A model generated the notes under the pieces. That model did not search any database. It worked only from the letters and a program-made list of their open reading frames with translations, and was not told the DNA's origin. A stretch of DNA of 64,000 nt. Source: Symbiodinium kawagutii. Taxonomy: Eukaryota > Sar > Dinophyceae > Suessiales > Symbiodiniaceae. A program made the translations under genes and the position numbers. Below are positions 45,301 through 58,600 of this stretch, piece by piece. Numbering within the stretch: position 1 is the first letter of the stretch; each line of letters opens with the position of its first letter. Location of the stretch: assembly GCA_009767595.1 (NCBI GenBank), contig VSDK01024074.1, forward strand, positions 49,112 through 113,111, read 5' to 3'.

Positions 45301-48300
45301 ATCTTCTGCCAAGTTCAGCATTTTTAAAGTACGAAGCTGAATGATAGATTAGTTCTGGCTTGGCAAATACTGATGGCCTCCAACAACAACCCTGGATGTT
45401 TCTCCTAAGTGCTGGTTTCTGAAAATGGAGCACCCCCAAATCATCCGATAATATTTATGGTCAGTAACCAGCCATTTGGTTTCACAGGCCCCCCCAAATC
45501 ATCCGATAATAGTCATTTATAGATACTAATAGCTATAAACCAACCATTTCAGGGATCCCCATCTGGCTTAAAAAACCGCCCAGTGACCGGGTGCCTTCCG
45601 GGAAAACCCGGTCGCCAGCCACATCGCCGTTCCGCCCAGCAACATCAGAGCTTCGGGGATGCCATCTAACATCATCCCGAGCCACCTACTTGGGTTAAGA
45701 AGTGGAGGCCCAACGTGTTGGGCGGGTTGGTTGGATTGGTTAGGTTGGTTCCCTGGAAAGGCAGGGTTGGGTCGGTATTCTGATTCCCGTAGGTAGGCCA
45801 GGTTTTATTGGCTAAACACGGAGCACAACATTCTGGAAGTTGGCACCTAAATGCGATCTGGGCCATAGCTGATGTTTTGCATCAGGCCTTGATTTCTTTG
45901 ATAGAAGTGTTGGGGTTCCTGTCATTGATGATGTTAGTTCAAACACACTAGGTATTGGAGATAGAGACATTTATTAATTTTCATCTTTTCAATGGTCAAT
46001 GGTTGATTATGATGATTAATGGCTAATGACAGGGGTTAACAAGCAACAAGAATGCTGACAAATTAATAGAAAATCCAGCTCTTGATAAACCATCCCCTAG
46101 GCCTTTCCTACTCAATAGCTGGGGTGGTTTATTTGATCTACATTACTGAGTCGACATCTTCATTGATATCTGCACAATTCACTTGAAATAGAGGAACTTC
46201 TTGTCGTTGCTTACAAACCATCCTAAAACCACCAACCAGGAAAGCACCAGGAGGGGTAAGGTCGACCCAACCCCCTGTGGGGACCCTTGCATTTGATCCT
46301 CCACCATGACAGGTCATGCGGTCAATGCTCAAGTACTTTTTACCAAAATCACCTGTGTGGTCAATGTCATTAGATTAGATGACTGCTCAACTGCAGTTGC
46401 TCGTCAGTTTGAGGAGGTCAGAATCTACTTGCCACACAAATGGTGGTTTCTCAAAAGAGGGGGCCCCCAAAATGGTTGGTTTATCACTGTAAAGGACCAA
46501 CTAAGGATGATTTAGGGGTACCCCTGTTCTGAGAACCACCCAAGTCTTTCTATGCCAAACTTGTTCTTGACCTTCAGTGATCCTTTCTTACTAAGACTGT
46601 ACAGGTGGGAACTTTTCATCGAATGACATCATACAGTAGAATCCTTCTGCAGCAAGACAGCTCACACACCTGGCATGCGGTACTTCCCGTTCGCAAGGAA
46701 TAATAGGATATTCCTAAACAAAATATATCCATAATAATAGGTATATCATGGATATTCCTAAACATGCAACAAATCCTAGTTGAACTTGTCGCAAGAGAGG
46801 CTCTTCCGCAGCCTATCAGCAAGTCTTAGCCCATGAGCTCCAAAGCCAAGGCACATGGACATAGCCACTTGTGCACCACCCATACTCTCGACTGCCTCCT
46901 CCTCCTCCAACAACGTCGAGGCCCGCCTCGTGCAAAAGCCGCAGTTCATTGCTATCCCCGATGTTGGCAGTTTCATATCAGAGCGTTGCAGCTCAACTAC
47001 TTTAATTTGATCGATTCAGCCAGGAGGTATGAGAATCCGGGAGGTTCGACTACCGTTAAGTTCAAACAAAAAGTCCAAATGTGTTCAGATTGACCCTCTG
47101 GACATGTAGTAACAGCTTGTTGGTCTTGCTCGCAGTTTGCATATGTTGCCCTATAAATAACACATTCAGAACCTTTTTGGGGCAAAATAAGCGCTGATAA
47201 CATTCTATGCATGCCCTATCAACCAACATAAATCAATAGAATCAGCGCATGATTCATGTCTATTACTGCCCATTCATATCTCCCCATATCAGTAACATTA
47301 ATGGTTCCTCCCCATATCTCCCCATTGTCATCCAACATCAGCGCCCCGCCCCGCCGTCCGTCGGCCCCGCCTGAGAGCCAGATTCGGGCGCTGGGCACCT
47401 GGCTGCAAGTTCGCACCAGTTCTTGAACATTAACCGATCAAATACTGAAAACTTGCTTGGTGGATGAATAGTTAATTGTTTTATTTAACAACTATATCAA
47501 TATAATGAATTAATAGTTTTAATGAATAAAATATTGAAAATCATTAAAACAATTATTCATTATTGTTGTTCATCCACCAAATGTTTGGGTGGTTAATGAA
47601 TTGGGTGGATGAACAACAATAATGAATAGATCAAATAATACCCACCAGTTGACAAAACTGCTTGGTGGTTGATTAAGCTGAAGGTGGTTAATATATTACA
47701 AAAATATCGGTACTGCTATTAACCTGATGGTGAACCAACAAGTATTACAACCATCACAAAGATATTACAACCACCAAGCAGTATGATAACCAATCTTTTT
47801 AGAAAACATATGATCAACCAAGTATCACCTAAACACTATAAGGAACATACAGATGTCAAACAACCACCAACCAGTACTCTATTGCGCACTCCACCACAAA
47901 AAGTACTTTCAGCTCACATTGAAATGAATGCAGCATGCAGCAAACATAGTAAATTGAAAGGAGGCTATCTACTCCCAGATTGTTGGATCTGGAGTCCAGC
48001 ATGGATATGCTGTGGGAAAGTCACTAACTACGGGACAGAGAGCTTTGATATGATTCGACCAAAATGACGCATACTAAATATGAACCCATATGAAACCCAA
48101 CTCTTACTTTTTCTGGTTTACATATGAGGTGTGACACGAAACGAAGGCATCGAAGGAGGAAGACAATGAATACAGGACTTGATTAAAATTAACTCAAATG
48201 TTTATTGCGCACCTTTTGCCCCAATTCAACATGGTGATTGAAAAACACTCAAAAATCAATTGAACCAGCTTGTGCTTGATGTTTTCCTGAGAACATTCAA

Positions 48301-49568
48301 CTCCAGAGTTAACTATTTTTCCCCAGGAATTTGCATTTCAATCTGTATGTTCGCAGGAAGAAAGATAAGAGGAAAAGGGAACTGTTCCAAATTTGATTCT
48401 CTTTGATTCCTCCCAAGACAGTTTCACCTGGCACTCCAAAAAACAATCAACTTCACTTCCTTAATTGTTGTTTGCCCCATGTTTGAAGACATCTCTGTGG
48501 AGACATGTGGAGACCATTAGCTCCCGTTTTCATTGTTTTTGTGGATGGAACAAACCCCACAAAAATTAGCTCCAGATCAGAGTCTATTGTTTTTCACAGG
48601 GATTTAGACATGGAAATCGCACAGAAAATTCCAGGGTTCCAGATTGGGAAACACAAAACACAATTGCTCTTGTCATAGCTTGTGATACAGCAGCAATATT
48701 AAGCCACCACAACTTTGATCCATCAAACGCCCAATCTTGCTTATTGCTGATCCCTTTGTCATTGACCCGCCCAACACAATATTGCCCTCTTGGTTGGTGG
48801 GATTCGTCAAACCCATGACCGGTAACCCATGAACAAATTGATCGATGAAACATGATCTTATAAGTAGTCATATTGCTGAACATTTATTGGTAAAATGCTT
48901 TATGAACATTTGGTAAGTGGTGAAAAATCAGATTCAACCAAAGACAGTACAACAAGTAGCTGGTTGCATGTTGTTGTTCGTTCACCAATGGTAGATCATG
49001 GTGGATCCATATTAGTGAACACCTATCATCTATGATAATTAGTTTGTGATTCACCATCAGCATTTTGGTGGTTCAGAGGTCACGAGCTGCTGAATGAATC
49101 ATCATTAACCATCAAAGGGTGTCATTATTCAGCAAGAAATCATTACTTCCATGAAGCATAAATCATCAACCAACATTAATCATCAAACACCCGCTCCCAT
49201 GAATCATCATTGACGATCAAACACCATCATTAATCACCCAAAAAATCACTACTTCCATCATTAACCATCATCAACTACCAAAAAAACATCATTTTCTCCA
49301 TCATAAACCACCAAAAAACATCATTCACCATCATTTTCTCCATCAAAAACCATCATTTCTCATCTCCCCATGGTTCTCCCGCGACCGCCCACGGCTCACA
49401 ACGGCAACGGCTACCCCCGAGCCACGGGACCTGTGACCGTTGCCGCTGCCGGCACCAGCGCTTCGTTGCCGCCGTTGCTGACCACGCCGCCCAGCTCCAA
49501 GCCACCGCCTTCGCGGCGTCCGCGAAGGGGTTCCCACTTTGGAGCTGCATGTCTTTGTATAGAGATAA

Positions 49569-49600
<32 letters not shown>

Positions 49601-52600
49601 TGAACATTTATGTGAATTAAAGTACATATATGTTTATATTGATATATTTAGAGAGGGAATTGTTTAAAGAGATGCAATATCTATTTTAGATCTTTGTCGT
49701 GATCGTTGTCCTGTTCAATCTTTTCGGGCCAAACGCCATTTTTGCAAGCCGCGTTGTTTTGCCGAAGCTGATTTAAGAGCTTTAGGTCTCAAATGCGGTA
49801 CTAAATGTCACTAGTAGTGACCCTCAGAAAATGCAGAGAATCCTGCTGCATCCTCAGATCAAGAAGGATAAATGGATCTGTGCAGCTAAATGGCCTCCCT
49901 GCTATTGTTGGTTTTTCCGACTAAAATAATAACGTTGAAACAGGTTTGGAATCCCACCATTTCTAGATATGATATGATATGATATGATTTGATATTATAT
50001 GGAATGATATATTACACATTGTGTGTAGCTAGGGTATTGATGGTTGGTAGGTACACTTTGTTTCGCAAATTCTGATCACGACTGAATGACAAACTGCCAA
50101 CAAGCACTGCTGCCAAACTTACTGTCTACCACCCAACGTTGTGGCACTTCTGACGGCTGGTGATGGTAAGCTGTTTATGATTGATAATGGTTGATGGTTT
50201 TTGGACGTTTTTGGCAATTGATTCAGTCTTGACAACATACAACAATTATTGACCACTTTGGCCATGATGAATGTTGTGGCCTTTCTGCTAGCTGGGGATG
50301 AACTACGAGAATATCCCGAGGTTGCAGGTTGGTAGGTCGACCTTATCATCATCCACGGTTGCGGCAACTGGCCCATGCCAACGCTATGGTCAATCAATGC
50401 ACAACAGCCAGTCCAACCATCAAACCAGCATCATTGTTCCCCCCCGTCCACAAGTGGGTATTTCTCAAGCCATAGGGGTACCCCAGTTGTCGTCCATCGT
50501 TAAGCATTTCTACTGATAAACCAACCACAACTTTCAGGTTCCCCTATTTTGAGAAACCCCTAAGTCTTCATTGCTCAAAACTTTTGTTGTTTTTTGTTGA
50601 TCTTCATTCACCTCGCTACTATGATCTCACCACCCAGGGGCACCCCCACGGCTCCGCTAACCAGGTCATCTCTTGCTTGGCACAGCTTGGTGATGTTTCA
50701 TGGCCAACTTCTTCCGAGCTCAGCCGATGATTCACCCACCAGGCAGCTCATGCTCAGCAAACTGAACCAGGTACATCAGTTTCCCATCAAAGAAAAATGC
50801 CGCATCGCGTTGATGGGTTTTCCGGAGAGCAACAGAAGTCTCCCAGGACGCCTGTTGAAGGAAAGTAATCATTTGCAAAACATCATCAACAATCTTTCTA
50901 AGTACAATTGATTATGTTTAATGACAAAATGTTGATCCACGACGTGAATGATGCCTATAGAATGAAGGTCAATGATCAACCATTCTATGATGCTCAACAC
51001 GCTGGCGAATAAATTTCCGGAAGCTTCTTAGGATAAGTTCTACTGGATCCCCATATCTTATTCCTAAAGCCCCTACTTCTCCGGCAACGAACTCTCTGCA
51101 ACTGCGCACCTGTCTCGATCGGTGCCTCTTCGGCTATGCTGCTCAAATTTCGGGCATCGCTGGGTGCTGGTCTCGCTCGATTTTCCTGACTTTTCAGCGT
51201 TTTCCCCCGCAGCGCAAGTGGCAAGCGCTTGTGGCACACAGAAACACTACAAGGGAGCCCAATTCAATGCTTGTGACAGGATACAAATCAACAAAGCGCA
51301 CACATCTATACGGGTTTTGCAAAATAGGGGATCCCCCAAATCATCCACTATTAATCATGTGTCGTAATAAATTGACCATTTTTGGGGGTTCCCAATTTTA
51401 AGAACCACCCATATTCTGTGGAATGAGCGTATGTCATCATTAGCGAATAGATTTTACAGTGTACATTTGACGGAAACCATTCATAAGGGTGAAGGGAAGC
51501 CCACAACCATCCCAGAATGGTCCTCTTAGGGAGCAGTCAAGAAACACCACAGAAATTGTAAGAGGGTTCCAACGCCCCGCAAGACAATGCAATGTGGCTA
51601 ACGGCCTGGTGGGAAGCAGTAGAATTGCCAAGCAAACCAAGCTCTGGAGCCAAGAGGTACAGAATCACCAGTGCAGGTCCTTCAATTTGCGTCTGCCACA
51701 GGCACAATCCATATCCCCCCCTAGGTTTGTCAAGGTGCACATGCATCTGTTTTTGTAAAGGATATGCCTGCGCGTATATCGTGTCTACTACCACCAGCGC
51801 TAGCAGTAGCACTACTACCACAAGCACTACTACCTCCTGCATCTTCCCACTTACTAGGTTGTATCACAACCACTAAGTACCACAACCACAACCACAACTT
51901 CTACTACCCAATGGCTTCACGGATTTGTTGCCCAATGGGTTGTGCATCTCCAGAACCAAATCACCTGGGAGCCGCCATGTCCCAGGCACCAACCAGCGGT
52001 TCAACAAGAGGTACATGGTTGCTCCCAGCATGGCTCCCAGGATCCTTAGCCATGGACCACAGGGTTGCGTGGAGCTGGTGGTCATGAGGAGCAGTATCAA
52101 AGTTGGTGAAAAGCGTTTTTCGTTCGAGTAGTGACCATGTGGTAAACATTGACACATGCCAATGACTCCTAAACTAACTATACGGCAAATTGGAAAAGGC
52201 AAAACATGTCAAAAGAGAACCGTGGAAGCCATGGTGGTATATGGGGGCGTTGGTGATAACCGCGATTGCGGTATAATTTTGTGTCGGGTGCCAAACTCAA
52301 AGGAGATAGAACGGTGCAAACCAGTAATCAGCCTATTATGTGTAGATAGATTCGAGCAGTGAACAGTATGTGACAGTGATGAATATCCAGCAAACTTGCC
52401 ACGCATCTGAAGATCTACAGTATGAATTGACCGAGCTTCAGGAAGCATTTCTTCCTTAACATGTGTTAAACCAGAGACGGCCCACCAAGAACGTACAGCA
52501 AACTAGGGTCTCTTGGGGGCATGATATTAGGGGGAAGGAATCAAATCGCAAAAACACAACTAGAAATAAAAACGCACAAAATAAAGCATGGAAGATTAAT

Positions 52601-55600
52601 GGTGGCTTCATAAATCAAGCCACAGATCGAAGGTCATTACCAAACAAAACAAACCATAGATGGAAGATCATTACCACAAAATACAATCGTGGCTTAGAGC
52701 AATGGTTATAAAAATTAATGGTGCTTCTAAAACACAGTTAGAAAATCAATCCACAAAATACAAACAAAAAATCTAAAATCCATATATATATATATATCGA
52801 AGGTCATTACCACGTAAAAATCCACAAACAATCCAAACATCAAAACCTTCAAATACAAACATAATAGCAATGATTAGCCGATTTTTCGTCATTACCTTAA
52901 GGTCATTCTCACTTACCTTCGGCATTCCGCTTTCCGCGGACCTCGCCGGGGCGCTGCAGGATGTTGTTGACACAGAGCTCTTGGCAGCGCTTGTCGCAGC
53001 CATGGCTTGGACCTGGCGGTCAGCTGACGATGGTGAAGAATGAAGATTCAGGCTGGTGAAGGATGTTAAGGAATGTTTATGGTATAGCTATGTTGCTAAC
53101 TGCTTCATCAAGCTGCAGTTTTCTTTGCTAAATTGCTCTACTTAAAAACCAACTGATCTCGAGGGGTGCGGCTGATCACGCCGCTGCTCAAGCGCCGGCT
53201 TGACCTCATCATTGAATCTGTGATTTACTGTTCGACTGGCATCCCAAGATCTTCAATGTGTAAAGGCATTGCATGACAACGAATGCATGCATGTATAGGT
53301 TGTGTGAAAGGGTACATAAGTATAAAGTACACACAGATGTAACTATAAATGTGTATTGTACGCATGAATGACCATGTATGTAGTATCTTAATCTTGATTG
53401 TACGTCCAACATCTCAAAAAATGGTAGACGAACATCCAAACAACGACTATATAAGCTTTTAAACTGTTCCTTTCGAAGTTCACTACGGGTAGAGGGCATT
53501 GACCCAGCACGGTACATTTGCATCTACTTATCACGTGTCCATGGGATGCATCAAGTATAACCAGCAACATCATCAGCAGCACATTTGGGATCTAATTTTA
53601 AGTACAATTTAATCCATTCTAGATCCACGATTTTGTCGTTGTTACTCATTCTTCATCATAGGTCCCGCACTATCCATCACGCTTTGCCGTGATAGCTGTC
53701 TTTTTACATCATTTATTGGTTGACCTTCGCCTACTTTATCTTACACAACATATCATCTTCATCACTTGTAATGCAATCTCTACTACCGCATGACCCTGGG
53801 GTTTCAACCTCCCGAAACAACATCTAGTTTGTAAGCTAATTGGGGGAAACAAGTCCTGGAAGGTAGTGGGCCAACAAATATACTGAAAACAATGAAACAC
53901 ATGTTTCATAGAATCGGGTTTTACTCACAACATAAGGTGAGAAGGAAAATGAGTCAGCTTGAACACTTCCAGGAACAGCCCGGTCATGCTTAGCCAGCTC
54001 CCCAGCCTTCTGATCCCGAAAGTGCTGACAATAAAATCTCGTCGATCAATGTAGATCAATGTAGGTCAACGTTGATCATGTATATATGGCACGACTTTGT
54101 TTCAAATTTGTTTAAATGAAATTGAAACCAACAGAAATCCAGTTTGTGTTCCCTACCACGGGGTACACAACGGACACGATCCACCGGGGCTCCTTGCGGG
54201 TTCCACCAACCACTTAGGCCCTGCCCGGTGCCTACTGCAGGATGGATCCAAGTCGAGGCGTCCAAGCGAAAGAGCGACTCACCAAAGAGCTGCGTCGCCT
54301 ATGGCGGGTTCCGAAGGTAGGGGGGTGGGGTATGGGTGGGGTAGGTAGGGTTGGTAGGGTAGGTACCAAGGGTATATAGATGGAGTAGGTAGGATTGGAC
54401 AGGGTAGGTATAGGTAGAGTTGGGACGCTGTTGCATGATACATTGGTAACACACGGTATCTTGCCATGCTAATCATATCGGATGTCAATGTATGCAGTTC
54501 AAGCCGTCTACTTCCGGATCCCCACAGTGGTGCGAAATCACTGATTTTGGGACGTAAAAAAAAGTTAGCAACTAACATTCGCCATCAAGGAGACATTACA
54601 GAATCATCAGTGCATCACAGCGAGCATCAACTCACCACCAATCAACCACTAATTTAGAATCTTCCATGCTGCATCCATGCTGCCAATCGGATAAAACTAT
54701 GTTTTGCTCCCAGACAGGTCGTACGTCAAGACCATTGATTCAGGTTTCCCATGGTTTCCCTCTAGGTTGATAGCCGAAGTGGGAATCTGGAACACTTGGT
54801 ATGGGCAAATCCATGCCTGTGGCGGTATCAAGTCTTGTCCTTAGATATATGGTGATTTCTCAAAATAGGGTTATCCAAACATGGTTGGTTGATCACCAGG
54901 AATGATCAATATGACATCATTTAGCGGTACCCCTATTTTAAGAAACACCCATATTCTGGATAAAAACTGGCAGCAAACAACTTGTAGCAGTCACTGCAGC
55001 ATTCGATGATGACTTGATTGCGTGTGCACACATGCATTTAGCTAAACCATAATGGTTCACATTAGCATTCGCTTCATTCACTAGCCATCCATGCTATTTT
55101 ATAATAGTTTCAATTGCCTGTATAACCTAGCCATCACTTTGGGTTTGCTTTGTAAGCAAAGTGACCATAGTAATAGTCTGGTTATGGTGAATGTATATAG
55201 CAATTTTATCACACATGATTGATACATATCGCCTATTGAAAAGTAGGGTCGCTCTAAATCACTATAGGCATCAATCATTGATACTAATATCAACCATGAA
55301 TCTATACATATTTAGATTATGAGTTAAATATCAAAAGTAATCCCTAGGTAATAGTCATGATAATCAATGGATGATCATTGAATCCGAACTATGCTCATGG
55401 TACTCAAATATACTTCATGGTATTAGCACCTTGTAAAATGTTCAAAAAACAGTTCATGATCAAATGACAAATGTCATGGTTGAAAAACATGGATGCACTT
55501 TGGAAAAGCATCGATGGTTCGATGCGTACATGATGGTTGAAAGTTTAATGCTTGAATTGCTGGTTTAGTAACAAACACATATCTAATACTAAAACTGCTA

Positions 55601-58600
55601 CTTTCCACATTGCTCAGCCATCAATCCTTCAAGCATCAATGTTAACTCATACTTCAGGAATGAACTTCGTGGATTGACACTCAAACTATCTTATAACTCA
55701 TAACTATACAATCATAATCAACTCATGAATCTAAATTTCTGGTTGAAAAATAGCAAATCCATCAACCATTTCTAGTATATCTTGAGTATATCTATATATA
55801 GTTTAAATGGTTATATCTTGTTGTACTCGATGACATCTTATCACCATCAACTTATCATATCATGATGGGATCGTTTTATGGTTTCGTATCATTCTGGTTG
55901 GTGGTTTCAACCCTTATGAAAAAGTCGACCAACCAAATATTTTGAGATACGATTCATACTTAGATCCAGTATTATACGTAAAAATAATGATGAATGAAGT
56001 ATAACACCAACCATCTTGAAACCAGCAGCAAATCAAATGGTATCATTATAATATTATCCAAAGCATATCGGACCATTCAAGTATAAAACCATCATGAGCC
56101 TTAAGTATATTCCCCGTATAATACTCAAGCCACCATACTCACATCATTGAGTCAAATATTTGATTATCAAACTCCTTAAACAAAAATCTTTATAAAACTA
56201 TGGTTGATAAATCAAATATTTGATTGTACAAAACCTTACAATCGAATCCTTATACTTATTTTGAGTACTCAGCCTCAAATAAACAAATCCTTCTATATAT
56301 ATATATATATATATATCTACATATATATATATATGTATGTATATATACATATGGCAGTGGGTCAAAACCCTGCCTGGTTCCCCTATCATTAACCATTGGT
56401 TTCCCTATGAACTTGTTGGTGATTATCCACCAATATTGGTTGATTAATATTGACCCAGCTCGCCATATAGTTGGTATATATCCCCTATAATTGTTAGTTA
56501 TCATCTCCTATGATTAACCATTAACCAGCTGGGCTTCACCATGGTTGTTGGTTGGTTAAGTGCTTGACCCAGCTCGCCATATACAAAAAATCCTTCGACT
56601 CAAATCACCAGGCCTCGCCGCCAAGTCGCCACAGCAAAGACCAAGGCTCCCCCGCCGAAGGCCATCCACCGTGCAGTCACCTGGAGCGCCCAGGGCTGTG
56701 CCGGGCTGAGGATGGGTGGATCAATGGTTGGGTTCATGGTGGTGATTCAGAGGGGTTGATGGGATCAACACGGTGATAGTGATAGGGGTTGATTGACTAG
56801 TTCATGTTGATAGGATGATTTCATGGTGTTGATTGGTTAATGTTGATGATTGGTAGGGGGTGATTGGATCGCCATGGCGATGAATTAGTTCATGCTGATA
56901 GATCATTGATAGGTTGATTCTTTTGTTGATTTGTTAGATGGTCAGTTGATGGTTAGTGGTTGATTCCATTGATTTTTACCGCGGCAGTTTACCACCAGTA
57001 GAATCAGCAAAATATATGAGATCATCCATGATGTACCATGGCTGTTGGTTTAGCTAGTGACCATGTAGTGAATGTTGTGGCTACCCTAAGCAATGCTAGG
57101 TTCAAATTGGCCACCTGTGACTGCAAGCGTGAAGTAGAGCCAGCAGCTTGGAACATAAAATCATACACATGCATACACATGCTTTAATTTAAGCTCTGTA
57201 ATTTCCACCAAGAATACCCCTGAAATACACAAAAAAAATCATTATTTTTTGGCATTGCTTTAAACAAATCAGTTCTGTGACTGCTTTTACAATGGCGCCT
57301 CAGGGGGAGTGCTGTCAAGTTTTAAAACTTAGTTTCTGGCTGGTAGTCTGAGACTTATATTTTGTGTTTTGTCCGTTTACTGTGATCATTTGCTCATAAA
57401 ATGATTGGATACTATCGGCATACTAATCTAATAATGTTTTGTTATGTTTCAAAATTGTAATGATTCCCCTTCCCAAGTACCTAAATACCTTGTTCTTTCT
57501 TGCTCATTATCTATTAAAGGGACTCATCAAAGGAAAGCAGTAATTCATGCAGGATTTGTGTGGTACTTATCAGGTAATTATGAGGTGGTTATAAGGTATT
57601 TTTGAGGTAGTTACAAAGATCCAAAATGTTCGATGGGGATTTCATGGGAAGCCAGAAGGATTTTATAAGGATTCCTCCCATTGCTAAACCTATACCATCA
57701 TTACACAAAAAGTATCAAGTAGGGATCTAAGATTTAGGATACTAATATGAATCACTATCAAACACCACATTCACCACAGTTATCGTTTCTCATGTTCATC
57801 AATGCAGCTGCTTTGACCCTTTGCAGGATTCGATGGGCACTTGACTATGATCATCATTAATGGCTACCCAGGATTAATAAACCCCTGGTTGATTAATAGG
57901 GCGTATCCCTAAAAGCCTTGGTTTTCCATTAAAATGGGAACCCCCCTAGTTAATCAACCAGGGGTTTAGCTTTATCCTGGGTAGCCATTAACCACTATTT
58001 CAGCGGTTTTTCACAACGTATCGCCATGATGCACTCCTGGCAAACTAACAGCTTAACCCCCCAAGTGGAAGATCAGTTTCCGGTGCCGGTCCAACTTCCA
58101 GGGCTCGCCGGCCCGTCCTTGGCCGACACCGGTGCAAAAGCCAGGCCCAGTAGGGCGCCCAAGGGCAAGGAGAGCCTGAGCGTCCCAAGGATCCGCCGGG
58201 GTCACAAGGTGGTTTCTCAGGGGATCCCCCAAAATGCCTGAGTTTACTACCAAACTATGATTACTAACCCATCTACAGGACTCTCTGGCAGTTCCTAACC
58301 TAGTTGCGTGGAAATTCCACCATTTCTATCCATTTCTGCCGGTTTTACCTATAACAATTGTGATTTTCAGCTTCCAAGTGAGTTTGCCCGTGAATAATGC
58401 GTGCTGATCATGTAATATCAGGTGTCTGAATCAAAACAATCTCTACCTCCTCATACTAAACCCCCCAAATATAGAACACCCTTCAAGTTTTTACACAAAT
58501 ACTCCGGATAATTTTTGAGTTGGGGGGCCGGGGAAACTGTTGGGATGTTTTACCAAATTTCTGGGAAACTTTTATTGTTTATGATTTTGTTGGGAAATAG

